In this document: positions 11,509-23,225 of the stretch, piece after piece
Layout: the number at the start of each line of letters is the position of its first letter
Position numbering within the stretch: position 1 is the stretch's first letter
Source of the DNA: Camarhynchus parvulus
Taxonomy: Eukaryota > Chordata > Aves > Passeriformes > Thraupidae
NCBI RefSeq assembly: GCF_901933205.1
Contig: NC_044573.1
Span: 25,975,493-26,039,492, forward strand
DNA: 64,000 nucleotides
Direction: 5' to 3'
Notes under the pieces: model-generated
The model's database searches: none
What the model saw: the letters and a program-made list of their open reading frames with translations, nothing else
What the model was told of the DNA's origin: nothing
Program-made: the position numbers and the translations under genes

Positions 11509-14500
11509 CGAAGTTTAACACACAGTGAAAATACAATTCCTTAATACTTGTGGATCTTCACTTGATAAGTTGTTGTACAACAGCTTCCCTTTTTTCAGTG
11601 GGAGTCTCTGGAAAAGCCCTGGCTTTAGAGTGCATTGAATGCCATCTGGCTGCAGAGCCTACCCACAGAGGCAACTCTCATGCCTACAGAGTAGCAGAGA
11701 AGTTCAATTCCAATCCAAATATTTTCCCTTTCAGGCAAGGCATGTTAGTTTTTTTTCTAACATAAATAAATAAAAAGCAAACACGTCTGTAAAAGAAATC
11801 TCACATCATCAGAATTAGAGCTGTGTAAATGATTGGATCTTTTGGTGTTGTTGAATGAAAATACTAATAGGAATAAAAATAACAATTAATTTTCAGTCTT
11901 GCTAAGTTTATTTACTAACTCACTTGTCACACTTATTTTCAGAAGATCAAACCACAAAACATAAAAATTCATTGAAAACCTTGGGTGTTGACCTGCTCCA
12001 TCCATGACACAGCTACCACAGCCTGTGCTTTTCTTAATAAAGCTCAGAAGAGGCAATCACCAAACCAGGATAATTTTAAATACTGCTGTTGAAAACACCT
12101 TTCAGTTGAACTCTGAAACTCTGAGATGTGAGTGCTGTGGTTAATTTCAAGTTTACTGATTGGGAAAGAACTTCTAAATCATGGCATTCATAGGGAAAAA
12201 AATCCACTTGAAATGAGTCCAAGACAAATGTTTTTTATATACAGGCTCAAATCTAGATTTTGAAATCATGCAAGACTGTTAAGTCCAATCAGTTATTTCT
12301 TCCTCACAAACTCCATTTTCAAGCATAATTTCATTCCCATTTCATAAAAGTTTCCCAACATTCAATGACATTTCTCTCTAAATATATGTTTATGTCGTAT
12401 GAAGACAAGTATGGCATTTATAGTTCCATTCAAGATTAACTATATGAAATAATTAATGTACAATGAACAAATGCAACCCCAAAGCTGAAGGTCAGACCCC
12501 ATTAAACACATCACTCTTCATACTTACAGGAGCCCCTGTTAACTTGTACAGGATATCTGAATTTTTTGCTATCTGGTCCTCACAATGTGGGCTGGGGGTT
12601 CTGTATGTGTTTTAGAAGTTAATCAGCCTTTTGTGGCAGTAACTCTGGAGTAAAAAGTTACCTGATGTGCCAGGAATGTCCTGTTTTCCTTTGAGAGGAG
12701 GCTGCCAAGGTACCGTGTTACCATCGTGCGCCTTTCATAGCCACTCACTATTATCAGCTTCTCAGTTTCATCTCTTGGATCAGCAGCAATTTCTGAAAAG
12801 TATTTGTTTTCTCTGCTAGCCCAGCAAAGGGCTGCCACAGCACGCTGGATTACACCAGCAAACAGGCCCACTGGAGCAGAAAGATGCTCATCCCTCCACA
12901 GCCTTCTGCACCCCTGTGTGGGCAGCACTGGGGGTGCATGGCTGGGTCACCCAGGGAGGAGTAGGAAAGGTGGAATACAGCTTTGTGTAGGCTTCATCTG
13001 CTGCCATGGACAGTGCCCGTCCTGCAACAGTACTGCCCGTAAACTGCTGCTGTACTCCACTAGGCTGCAGCAGACAGGCTGGCAATATTTTTCCCAGAGA
13101 AGGATGATTTCATTGCCTTGTAAAAAAAAAAAAGAAATTTCTTCCCTCCACTTTACAAGACAAAGAGCACAGGAGCAGACCAAAAGGACCCTGCATACTT
13201 TGTACCAGACTGGGGAAACCTTTCCTGTCACAGCTGCAGAAAAGGACAGCTGAGAACCCACTCACAAGTGCCAGCAGAGAGAGTTGGAGTTGGTTTGGAG
13301 AGCAGGATGGAGTCTGGCTTACATTTACTGACATCTGGGGCAACCTCTACAGTGCACTGGCTGCTTGGAGGCTGCTGGCTCTGGGGAGCACCTTCCCCAG
13401 GAGCCATGCTGGTGGGCTCACCTCCTCCATACCTGTGCTCTTCACTGTGCCAGAAATCACTCTTCTCCCACCACCTCTTCACTGCCTGAGCCTGGGACAC
13501 AGACTGAATTAGCAAGAGCACATCTCCACTCCCATTGGGAATCTCACCTATCAGCAGCAGGCAAGACAAATGATGACTTTGCACTTGCAGCTAATTGTTC
13601 CACTGGACAGATTTCTAAGTGAAATCAAAGCCTTAGACTGGGGCATCTCAAGGCCATTGCATGGACTGCTCTAAAACTGAGAAAAATCTTAGGATAGGGC
13701 AGCCTCACGAGTTCCCCTTCACCTCAGGAGTGAGTTTAGTGCTACACTCAAAGGTTGTCTCCCCTAGGTCATCCCTCTGTCCTTATCCTTCCCAGCACAC
13801 ACAGAACAAATCATCCTGACACGACCTGTGGCACAGAAGACCACAGCAGGCAAAGAGAAACCTTTTACATTTCCAAGAGCTCCTGCACACAGCACTTCAA
13901 AGAAGGTGAAAAACTCTTTGTCCCACACTTTCAGACTGATGGCTGTCACCACTGCGTGCTCTCCGTGCAGAATCAATTAGTAATAGCCAGTCTCTGGTGA
14001 CTCTGCAGAGGCGGCCTTTCTTCCTCTTCTGAAATGCCATCAAGGTTTCCTCATCAAAGGATTATGCCTATGACAAGAAAGCAAAGTAATTTAATATAAG
14101 CTGAAAGGGAAATGGAAAACTCCCCCACCTAAGGCTAAAGCAGGGACTGCTGTATCTGGAAACACCACTATAATCTACAAAATTATTTCTCGCCTCTGCT
14201 TCAGAAAAAAAACACCCAACAAAAAAACCCCCAAACTCTTTAAAAACAGCCCTTCCAGAGCATACATGTATGAGGGGGTAAATTGGCTTAGGACAACCCC
14301 ATGCCCACAAGCACAAGTCATTCCCTATTTCAGACACAGTTTTGTTATTTGCCCTGTATGGAAAGATGAAAACCACTGTAGACAGAAGTAAGGCCTTCAA
14401 ACCCTGCTTAGACTCTTGCTAGACCCTCCTTTCAGTTGTTATAAATTAGAAGTCAATGGATCTGTGTACTTTACAGCAGTGAGTTTCTGACCCACTGAGT

Positions 14501-15437
14501 CTAAAACAGGAAACAGATTTATGAGATAAATGGCCACAAATTTCCTATTATTTGGTACATTTTTTTAACATATGCATTCTTTGGGCAGCATACCACAAGT
14601 ATTATGTTCTGTCATAAATATTTAGTGAAGCAAACTTTTTAAAATATTATATAATTTGTGGATGACCATGGACTCTTCGGTGTGTGTCCATTCTTTAAAT
14701 TAGTCTGACTGATGGCTGCATCCCTTTTTCCTTTTTTTCTTCCCTTTTGTGGTCATATATTTTATTTACCAAATTAATTTGTGAGAGCTGGAGGAAAGGT
14801 ACTGTCTGTGCTTTCCTCACACAGAGCAGATTCCAGAGACATTTTAGTACAATTCAGAAAGAGAGCTTGGCAGGCCCTCCCTGTCACGGTAATTCACATA
14901 GGCTTAAGGCTACCCCTCAGACAGAAAAAGAAAACAAATATGAGTGGAGGAGCAATTTTCCTAATTGTTTACACTTTCTGTGAGAACTTATTCACGAAAC
15001 TTGTGGCACTCTACTTTTTTATATGCTCTCACAGAATAAAGCATTTCAGTAAAGAAAAGAGATGAGGTAGCTGTTTCCAGCTGGGTACTGTTTTCTCATT
15101 GTGCCCATGGTTTCAGAGACAAAGAATCTCCCTCTGCCTCCTTTGCTAACCCTGCATGTCATAGGGTTTTGAGGTGACAAAAAGAACAATTAGAACAAAA
15201 CAGAATCAACAAGTAAATAATCAGCATTAAAAATCTACCCGTCAAAGAAGGAGAAACAAAGCAGAGCAAGCAACTGGAAAGCAGGTAAGAGGTAGCTTTG
15301 GCCCTATCAGACAGAAAAACAGACAGAACACTCTTATCCCACATGGCATCACTACCTTCTGGGACATAATTTCACATGGTAAAATGCCAAATCGGGTTTT
15401 AAATGCTTTGTCGTTCTGAGGTACTTTATATTAGGCT

Positions 15438-15493
15438 CTTTCTTTCTTTCTTTCTTTCTTTCGTTCTTTCGTTCTTTCGTTCTTTCGTTCTTT
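15438..15493 (+). repeat. Compound microsatellite (CTTT)6-(CGTTCTTT)4
   Basis: Six CTTT units (15438-15461) are followed by four exact CGTTCTTT units (15462-15493), then a looser T-rich tail containing ATTTTT. The second block is the first with every other C changed to CG, so one variant double unit appears to have spread by slippage. It carries four CpG sites spaced exactly 8 bp apart in an otherwise CpG-poor region. Confidence 0.92.
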
Positions 15494-18400
15494 CTTTTTA
15501 TTTTTCTTTTTATCAGGACAAGTAATTGTCACTAATCTGGATTCCAAAGAAAAAATTCAAATTCAGCAAAGACTGAGTGTTTTCAGATCTGGATTATCTG
15601 GATTCTAAATTAATCCAAAACTTGTATAAATCTTGAATTGAACTTAAGTGAGACTTTAAAGAGTTGTCTTCTCCTCTGTAACGTCTTGGCTCCAGATGAA
15701 AGCACCAAATTGTCACCAAGGAATTTCACTTGCCATTACTTCCACATTAACTATATGCAGAAAATACCAGAAAAACCTAACAAGACAGCCTGAGAAAAGA
15801 AATATTTAAAAATTTTTATTTAATTTTGTTCTTTTGCTCTTGATCACATCCACATCAAAATAATGCTGGAGAGTGAAGAGTGCTTTCCCAGTGTGTTCCC
15901 AGAGGGATGATTGAGTTGCCTATGGTAAGGGCAAACTTTCTTGGACAAGAGACACAATTTCCTTTGCAGCCTCTACAGAACTACAAAAATGCTCTGCTGG
16001 ATGCAGGAGCCACCAGCCTTATTGGCTTTCCACTCCAGGAATAAGACGTATTCCTTCAATCAAAAGTTTATGTAAAAAATAATAAAACAGCATAAAAATC
16101 ACATAATGCAGCAGATATAAAACAGTCCCAGGTAGCTGGGTAAAAACTTGAGTAAAGCAGACCTGATTTAGCATCTGTGGGATTTGTAGAAGCAATCAGT
16201 CCTTAGGAAATGTATGACTTAAGAGGGCATTAAGGCCTAGTCTAAGAGATGATCCTACTTCAGGAATGCCACAGAAACAAGGAAATGGAGGTGAGAAAAA
16301 AAAAGGAACAAAAGAGGTTGGAAGACAGACTCCATTTGAGGGCAATATGTTATTCCCATCAAACTGTTTCCACTCTGAGTTTTCATACTTGAGAGGTTGG
16401 ATAAACCTTGGACAAGCCTCTGACCTTTTAAATGCTTAGCTGAATCTGGAATTCCAAACCTTTTGAAGCTATCCCATCATAAACACTAACATACAAACAG
16501 ATTCCACATAAATACTAAATGCAAAAGTCATAATTTACAAATATGTCAGTGTGCCAAAGAATACTACTGAAGCTGTACAAAGATGGTTTTTTTACAAGCA
16601 CCACACGCTGAAAAGCAGCTAGACTAGCTCAAGGCTGCTTTTAAAAGTTTTTCACTACAGCATTACTTCAGCAAGTCCCCACAAATACCTGGGTTGTAGT
16701 GTGCAAAACTCAGCTGTTCACTTTGCATTAGATTGCACTCCTTCAAGCTTGAGATCCTGAGATGATAGCCTAAACAAATCAGCAGAAATCCCCTGAAGTC
16801 TGTCTATTTGCCATTTGTATTCAGAAGCTCAGCTATGCTGTCTTTGTGACAGACACATTACAAGAAAATAATTTGCTTCAGATAATATATATTGTTGTAT
16901 TCCAGTTCTACTAAAAGGACTACAGGAATTCAAGGTTACTTACTAGATCCATGTGTAAGATTCATAAGGCTCCTCATTTTTCATGATATCAGCATGAAAT
17001 TGCATCCCCTCAAACCACTTAAAACTTCCCTGTTCCCTGGAAGCACCAGTGAATACAATTTTACAGGTACACCTTAATTCAAAAGCAGCAACAATAACTG
17101 TTTTTATCATTCAACAGAAAGATGCAGGCCACATTTTCCATGTGCTCTTATTATAGAATCTCACCAGAAAAAAAGCAACATACTGGTGTTTGCCATGGCC
17201 TGTTTGTGCACATCTTTAAGTTCAAGGACTGCACACAGACTTTCTGCCACAGAGAATCGGTCACATTGTTGACACCCACCCATCTACATTCAAGACATTC
17301 TTCAACAGCCACCAGTCAGCCACTTGGAAATGCAGCTCAAGGAACTGCAGTGATTTGGGTAGCAGAAATAATGTGGTTACTGGGAGAAAGTTTGTGGAAA
17401 TGTATTGGCAAGATTAGTGGAAGAGCATTTCCTATAATTTGCTGACCACCAAATGAAAGATATTGCTCGAGCTGACTTGTAGTCTGTTTGCAGTTCTTTG
17501 TACATGTAGTCAGGATAACTGAGCTCGGAAAAACTGGGCACTCAGGGCAGCGTGTCTTTTTCCTAGAAAACTATGGTTGAATGAACAAGATTAATGAAAT
17601 TCAGATACATACTTTCCAGAACAACTATAACTACCCCATCTGTGCCTCTGCAGTACTCAAAAATACTTTCTATGTTCTCGAGTATTTTGACAGTCTATCT
17701 GAGCAAGACTCATTTGGAGCACAGACATAAATAACCTATGAAAGTTTCAGCCATATAATATTCATATGATCCAGGTTGTCTTCTATTTGTTTGAAGGCAA
17801 AGAACTATAGTTGATTTCACCTGGAAACAAGTTAATGGGATTTTAGCTAAATAAATATGATTTCTAAGCATATCTTTTTCTTAATTTTCTAAATAAATCA
17901 GGGCTCACATGCTGGAGTAATACATGACACAACTCAAGTTTGGCATCTTTCTCTCTGACATCATAACAAACAAATGTGGCTTCTCATGGGGAACCCATAC
18001 AGCCCATATGATCTCTATTTCTTTAAAGAAAGTGTCAATATATTAATTTGTCTGAGCTACCTGCCAGAATGCTACCCATATTTTTCTCCAACCCAACTCC
18101 TGCTTCAAGGGCACAAAGGGTGACTTGGGGGTGCTGCTCTTATTTGCTCCTTCCCAAACTAAGCTCTACCCCGGGCTCTTTCACCAAGTCATTGTAGAAG
18201 CCAAAGCGTCACAAGTCAGAGCAAAGCCACAAGTGCTCAGTGGTAGCAAGAGAAAATCACAAGTGGAAGGGGACCCAAAGAATGTCTCTGGTAGGGCAGC
18301 CATTAAGCAAGGCTCCTCCTAAGCACGTGTGTACTGCAAACACACATGAGGCTCCAGACTTCAGTAAATGGTTGAACAAGTTTACTGACATGACTCATTC

Positions 18401-21394
18401 TATTGCTATGTCTAAACCGAATCAATTTTAGCTGCTCAGCTCTGATGAATGTTATGGTCATAGCAACCATAAAAAATAAGAAAGGCACCTGAAAACATTA
18501 ACAACATGGGAAAAATATGGGGTTTAGCTGAAAATAAACAGAAGAAATTTCAAAACGAAGAGCAAGTTTATTTGCTCTTTTCCAGAAAGATTACTTTCTC
18601 TCATAAAAGGATCTTGTTATTAGAGTTCCTTTGCTTCCCCAGCAAAAGTATCGTGGTTCTGTAACACTGTTAGTCTGGTCAAAGGCTATGTGGGCCCCAG
18701 AAGCAAGGCAATGACAGTGTTTATGAGAGCTCGAAGCGAGATGAGGATGAGAAAGATGAGGAGAGACAATACTAGTAATCTACAAAATAAAGAGCTAGGC
18801 AAGAGGGTAAAATTGCTGAAGGGTAGATAGAGCTAGTAGTGCAGAAACGCCATCAATTTCTTTGTAAGAAAAGGGAGGAGAAAATTGCACATGCTCAAAG
18901 AAAAGTCCTTGAAAGTACCTGACAGCCAACTCAGACTGAAGGGGAAATAAAAATTAATTTGGAGAAATTTAGATCCAGCAACATCTTATTCTGTTAACCC
19001 CTTTTGCTTAGTAAATTCCCTTCAAAGTGCTTTTCCTGATAAGGAAGTTTAGGGCCTAATCTGACAGGAACTAGGACTAGGATTTTATCCAGGGGGCTCT
19101 GCTGCTGAGTTTTTGAGCTGGCTGAAGCCATAGTAGCTGGAAATGCTGAAGTACATCTATGTCTACATTTTATACATTCTTCTACTCTTAGTTTGAAGTC
19201 ATTGCTGAAGTTCTACACAGGAGGTCACAATTTGGGCATCAAATACAATATTTTCCATCCACCAGCTAGAACCTAACAAACATTGCCTTAAATAAATTTG
19301 TGCCCATGCCAAATTCAAAATTAACTTCCCAAGCCAAGCTAGGGTTGATGGGATGGGGCCAAGGGGCCCACAACTCTGCTGTTGAGCTAATGGAGCAGTC
19401 TCAAGCTGCCAATCCAACAAGGGAGACTTTTTTATTTAACATATACATTACACAACGTGTGCAATATTTTCCACATTCAATGAGAAGATTTTATTTATAA
19501 GCTGCCTGTGTTGAAATGGTCTCTTATTACAAGGAAGCAGCAAGCCAGGTTGAGCCTGGAAATGAACTCTCATTTTCTCCTTCACTGCAACATTCAGTGA
19601 CATTTTGCTCATTCACGCCAAAAATATTTTACAGATGGTTTTGGACATTTACTGGATATGTAGGGCCTAGAATAATGAATTATATTCCCAAATCTTTTCA
19701 TCTCATTCAGTCTTCATTACTTAACGGAACAGTCAGTGAGATACAGAGAAGTTTAAGGAATTGCATCTACCTCCAGAAAAAGGACCTATGGTGAAGACAT
19801 TGACTCATTTTCAGCCAGAAGAGTGTAGTTTTTCTTCATCAACAGTTTCAAATGGATCAACATTTTGCAGATAGATTTCATATATAATTTTCAGTCTTTT
19901 CTACTAATGGAAAATTGAGTTAGATACTTCAGAGTTTGAAAGAACAGGCCAAATCTTTGCATCTATGCTGACTGCAATTGATACTTATACAAATAGTAAA
20001 AAAAAGGTCCATAATTCTCTCTTCATTCATGGGCCTGGGATAACTTCTCTGAAAATTCCTAGGTCCAGATTCACCCCTGATGTCAGTCAAATTTCTCATC
20101 ACATGGGAAATTAGTCAGCATCAAAAAGAAGTCAGTGCATGTATGACGTTCTTGTAATGCTGTGTAATAATGATTTATTATGTAAGCCTTTGTGATATCC
20201 TGCAAGTATAAATACAATCAAAGTGGCCATTCAATTTCCAGACCCTTGATCTCATGTCAAGTGCTTTTGCTACACCTAAAACATTCAACAGATGGACTTG
20301 GGTAACAAATCCCAGAGGAATTTTCTGAATTGTGAATCCTGGTCCCACAGAGGCATCCTCTACCAGCTTTAAATTAAATATATATTCCTTACTGAGAAAA
20401 ATATTTTCTAACTTCAGTATCTTCTCTGTATTCCCTGTTGTTGGACTTAAATTTCTTCCTGCTTGGAGAGTACTCATAGAACCAAGAACCATTGGTGGCT
20501 GTCAACCCCATTTTGGATATCCATCATTACTCATGTATTCCCCGAGGAATTCATTATGTGATTACATAAACCAGTGCATTGTCCAATGTAGAGAGCAGAG
20601 ACATCTCTGAACAAACCAGTTGTGCTGCAAGCAACATGACTAATTCAGGCTGATAGCTCTAATTCCAGCTCTGGTACAACCTTTTCCACTCCAGGAGAGA
20701 CCAGATTCCACTCCACTGTTGCAACAGATGTTTGTTTAACAGAGGATGTACATTAACCTTGGCAACTGGTACATAATTATTCAAATACTCTATAAATTAG
20801 CACTTTGTTTAACTGCTCTCTCTCTGATCAGGGAACAGAGACTAATTAGGAAAGAGGAACAGTTAGTAGCCAAGGACACTTTTGAAATCAGCCTACAGAG
20901 AAAAGAATTTCTTGTCTACATTTAAAAAGTCACACCATAGGCACTTAAAGTTAGAAGAGTGTCAGGGGAGTTTTAAAATGAAAGGCTGTGGAAAGAGCAC
21001 AAAGATTGGAATGACTCATCCTCTCCTGGGAAAGCAAGAAAAGCTCTCTATCCTTCAAAAAAACCATTATTTATGTCTGATATCAATAAAATTCTAATGG
21101 GAAACAATTACTTTTCAATATAATTTCAGTAATAAAATCCTATTTATGCAAAATAGACAAGAAGACCACAAGCAAATACTTCTTTCCATGCAAAAGGTAG
21201 AAGTCAGTGCAAGAACTGACCTAGGCTGTCTGGGTTTAAACACTGACACTACAGGGTTTAGGGTCTCTTGGTATTTGAGAAAAGACAGGATGACAACAAT
21301 ATCAATCTGTCAGTGGAGACATGCTGAGTGAGATCTGAGCCACTGGAGGACAGAAAGTACAAAGGAGTGAGGCAATTTGATGGTCTCAAAAAAG

Positions 21395-22510
21395 CTGGCT
21401 GCCAGCTTTTCCAGGAGCATGCTGCGGGAGACATTGCAAAAGGCCTTGCTGAGTCAAATAGACACATCCACAGCCTTTCCTGCATCCACTAGCTGGGTCA
21501 CCTGGCCATAAAAGGAGACCAGATTGGTCAAACACAACCTACCCCTCCTAAAGCCATGCTGGCTGGGTCTGATACCCTGATCCTGTAAGTGCTGCGTGAT
21601 GACACTCAGTATAAACGGTTCCATCACCTCACCAGGTACTGAGGTCAGGTTAACCAGCCTGTAATTACCAGGATCCTCATTCCCACCCTTTTTGTGAATG
21701 GGTGTCACATTGGCCAGCTTCCAGCCATCTGGAACCTCACCAGTGAGCCAGGACTGCTGATAAATGATGGAGAGTAGGTTCACAAGCTCATCTGCCAGCT
21801 CCCTCATCACCCTGGGATGGATCCCATCTGATCCCACAGATTTATGAACCTCCAAGTAGCTCAGCAGTTCTCTGACTGCCTCCTCCTGGATAACAGGGGG
21901 ACCATTCTGCTCCCTGACACCATCTACCAGTGCAGGAGGATAGATGTCCTGAGGACAAGCCGTCTTCCCACTAAAGACTGGGCCAAAGAAGGTGTTAAGA
22001 ACTTCTGCCTTCTCCTCATCTGCAGTTACTGAGTTCCCTCCCACATCCAGTAGAGAACAAAGGTTGGTCTTACCCCTCCTTTTCCCATTAATATATTTGT
22101 AAAAACATGTTTTATTACCCTTTACAAAAGTTGTCAAAAGAAGTTCGAACTAAGCTATGGCCTCCCTAATTTTTTTCCTACGTGCCCTAGCAAGCCCCTT
22201 AAATTCTTCCTGAGAGACCTAACCCTCCTTCCAAAGACGATACATCCTCTTTTTACTCTTAAGTTCCTTTGAAACCTTGTTGCCCATCCAGGCTGGACAT
22301 TTGCCTTGTTGACTCATCTCACAGCACACAGGAACAGTCTGTTCCTGTGCCCTCAAGATCTCTGTTTTGAAGCACACCCACCTTTCCTCAACTCCTGCAT
22401 TTTTAAGGGCTGCTTCCCATGGAACTCTCTGAATAAGTCTCCTAAACAGGCCCAAGTCTGCCCTCTGGAAGTCTTGTGTAAAAGTCTTATTGATGTTCCT
22501 CCTGATTTCA
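21395..22510 (-). pseudogene. CR1 ORF2 fragment: pre-RT and N-terminal reverse transcriptase, broken
   Basis: CR1 ORF2 encodes endonuclease plus reverse transcriptase for target-primed insertion. Here the endonuclease is missing. The open part from 22473 downward has the pre-RT linker (ADLGLFRRLIQRVPWEAALK, then PAWM), two in-frame stops near 22217 and 22160, and from 22137 a 227-codon frame with RT landmarks: SVGSDGIHPRVM at about residue 100, WKLANVTPIHKKGG at about 139, DPGNYRLVNLTSVPG at about 155 and QHGFRRGRLCLTNLVSFY at about 192. The frame stops at 21454-21456, exactly at catalytic motif A, where the usual aspartate-containing DFSKAFD is damaged to a stop followed by LSKAFCN. Homology ends a few codons later. 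It cannot make an active enzyme. Confidence 0.93.
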
Positions 22511-22976
22511 CCCTCTAGATCTAGGGCCTCACACCTGTTCTGAAGTGGCACCTGGGTGGGTGATGGGGGTCAGGAGGAACTTTTATTACCTCCCCAAGTA
22601 GGGACCATTTCCACTCCCCTCCAGGACACCAACCAGGTGTCCTCCTGTTGCCTGACACTGGGAAGCATGGGGGTCCTCTGACTCCTGGTGGGCCTCTCTC
22701 AAGGATGGCAGGGCAGAACTCCACCCATCTATTTCCCTTTCATTTTCCCTGATACTCCTTAGTCTTTCAACCTCCTCCCTAAGCTCAGCCACCAGCGAAA
22801 GGAGATTGTTCACTGGTTCACACTGCAGGCAGGCTTCCCCTGCAATGCCCCCTAGAACTGCTGACAAGCTCAAACACTGCACAGGAATGGGTCTGAATGG
22901 ACACGTCATTTTTGGAGGGTTCTATTTGGCTACATACACTTTTACTAACTGCAGATTTTGATTGTGTAGAAACCAT
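22511..22976 (-). pseudogene. CR1 ORF1 fragment (N-terminal half), broken
   Basis: The likely ORF1 start is the ATG at 22976-22974, beginning MVSTQSKSAVSKSV. One frame runs to about 22830; a frameshift there moves homology into another frame, which reads QCEPVNNLLSLVAELREEVE, a leucine-heptad segment typical of the CR1 ORF1 coiled coil, then RSIRENEREIDGW. After another frame change the product reads PLQNRCEALDLEGE (22548-22507), the linker that in full CR1 ORF1 precedes a GDSL/SGNH-type esterase. The esterase is absent because the sequence jumps directly into ORF2. ORF1 proteins bind RNA and help retrotransposition; this one cannot be translated intact. Confidence 0.8.
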
Positions 22977-23048
22977 TACTAACAACAACAACAAGAACGA
23001 ACAAACAAACAAACGCCACAGAAACCAACTAACCAACCAACCAACCAA
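22977..23048. repeat. Low-complexity AAC / AAAC / AACC tract in the CR1 leader
   Basis: On the plus strand there are about four AAC units, then about four AAAC units, then five AACC-type units. The tract lies immediately upstream of the ORF1 ATG of the minus-strand CR1, so on the sense strand it is a G/T-rich leader. It may belong to the element's 5' UTR or be a later slippage expansion. Confidence 0.75.
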
Positions 23049-23225
23049 CAGAAACAAGAAAGGAAAAACCTCACAAGCAGGAGGAAACCTGCAGCTCTGC
23101 CTGCTTGCCCTGTCTGCACCGCGCTCTGGTTGCCGCACTCCATCACTCGTGTGGCTAACGAGAACCAAGGGCTGGACAAGCGCTGTTTCCTGCAGTGACT
23201 GTATTCTTGAAGCAACTGGTTAGAG

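Larger units (their letters stand above)
6701..21394. other. Noncoding AT-rich DNA with scattered short repeats
   Basis: No recognisable gene. Open frames above 100 codons occur at 8077-8421, 9436-9771, 10614-10934, 12623-12928, 12804-13584 (several frames), 14068-14400, 17122-17445 and 20178-20492, but none shows a known domain and most lie in locally GC-richer patches where stops are rare by composition. Three minus-strand blocks (7855-8040, 9454-9590, 12662-12812) have splice-like borders and are listed as findings. Apart from the hairpin at 7529, the A-run at 10536 and the microsatellite at 15438, I see nothing repetitive of note. Confidence 0.55.
21395..23225 (-). mobile_element. CR1 LINE, internally deleted and missing its 3' end
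   Basis: The minus strand reads, in order, a GC- and CpG-richer leader (about 23225-22977), the start of CR1 ORF1, a deletion join, then the pre-RT and reverse-transcriptase front part of ORF2, ending abruptly near 21395 just after the residues equivalent to LLEKLAA. The rest of the RT, including the catalytic FADD region, and the 3' UTR are absent. LINE copies are normally 5'-truncated, so keeping the 5' part while losing the interior and 3' end means later deletion or rearrangement. Frameshifts and in-frame stops show that it is dead. The upper boundary is uncertain and was placed at the A-rich stretch near 23230. The family assignment is firm, the subfamily is not. Confidence 0.92.

Noticed and set aside
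12533..12600. Possible minus-strand exon with a GTAAGT donor reading HCEDQIAKNSDILYKLTGAP
   Set aside because: It would leave an intron of only about 70 bp after the block at 12662-12812, and the reading phases do not match.
20178..20492. 104-codon minus-strand frame with protein-like composition
   Set aside because: No known domain, no paired strong splice sites, and the length is within chance for the window.
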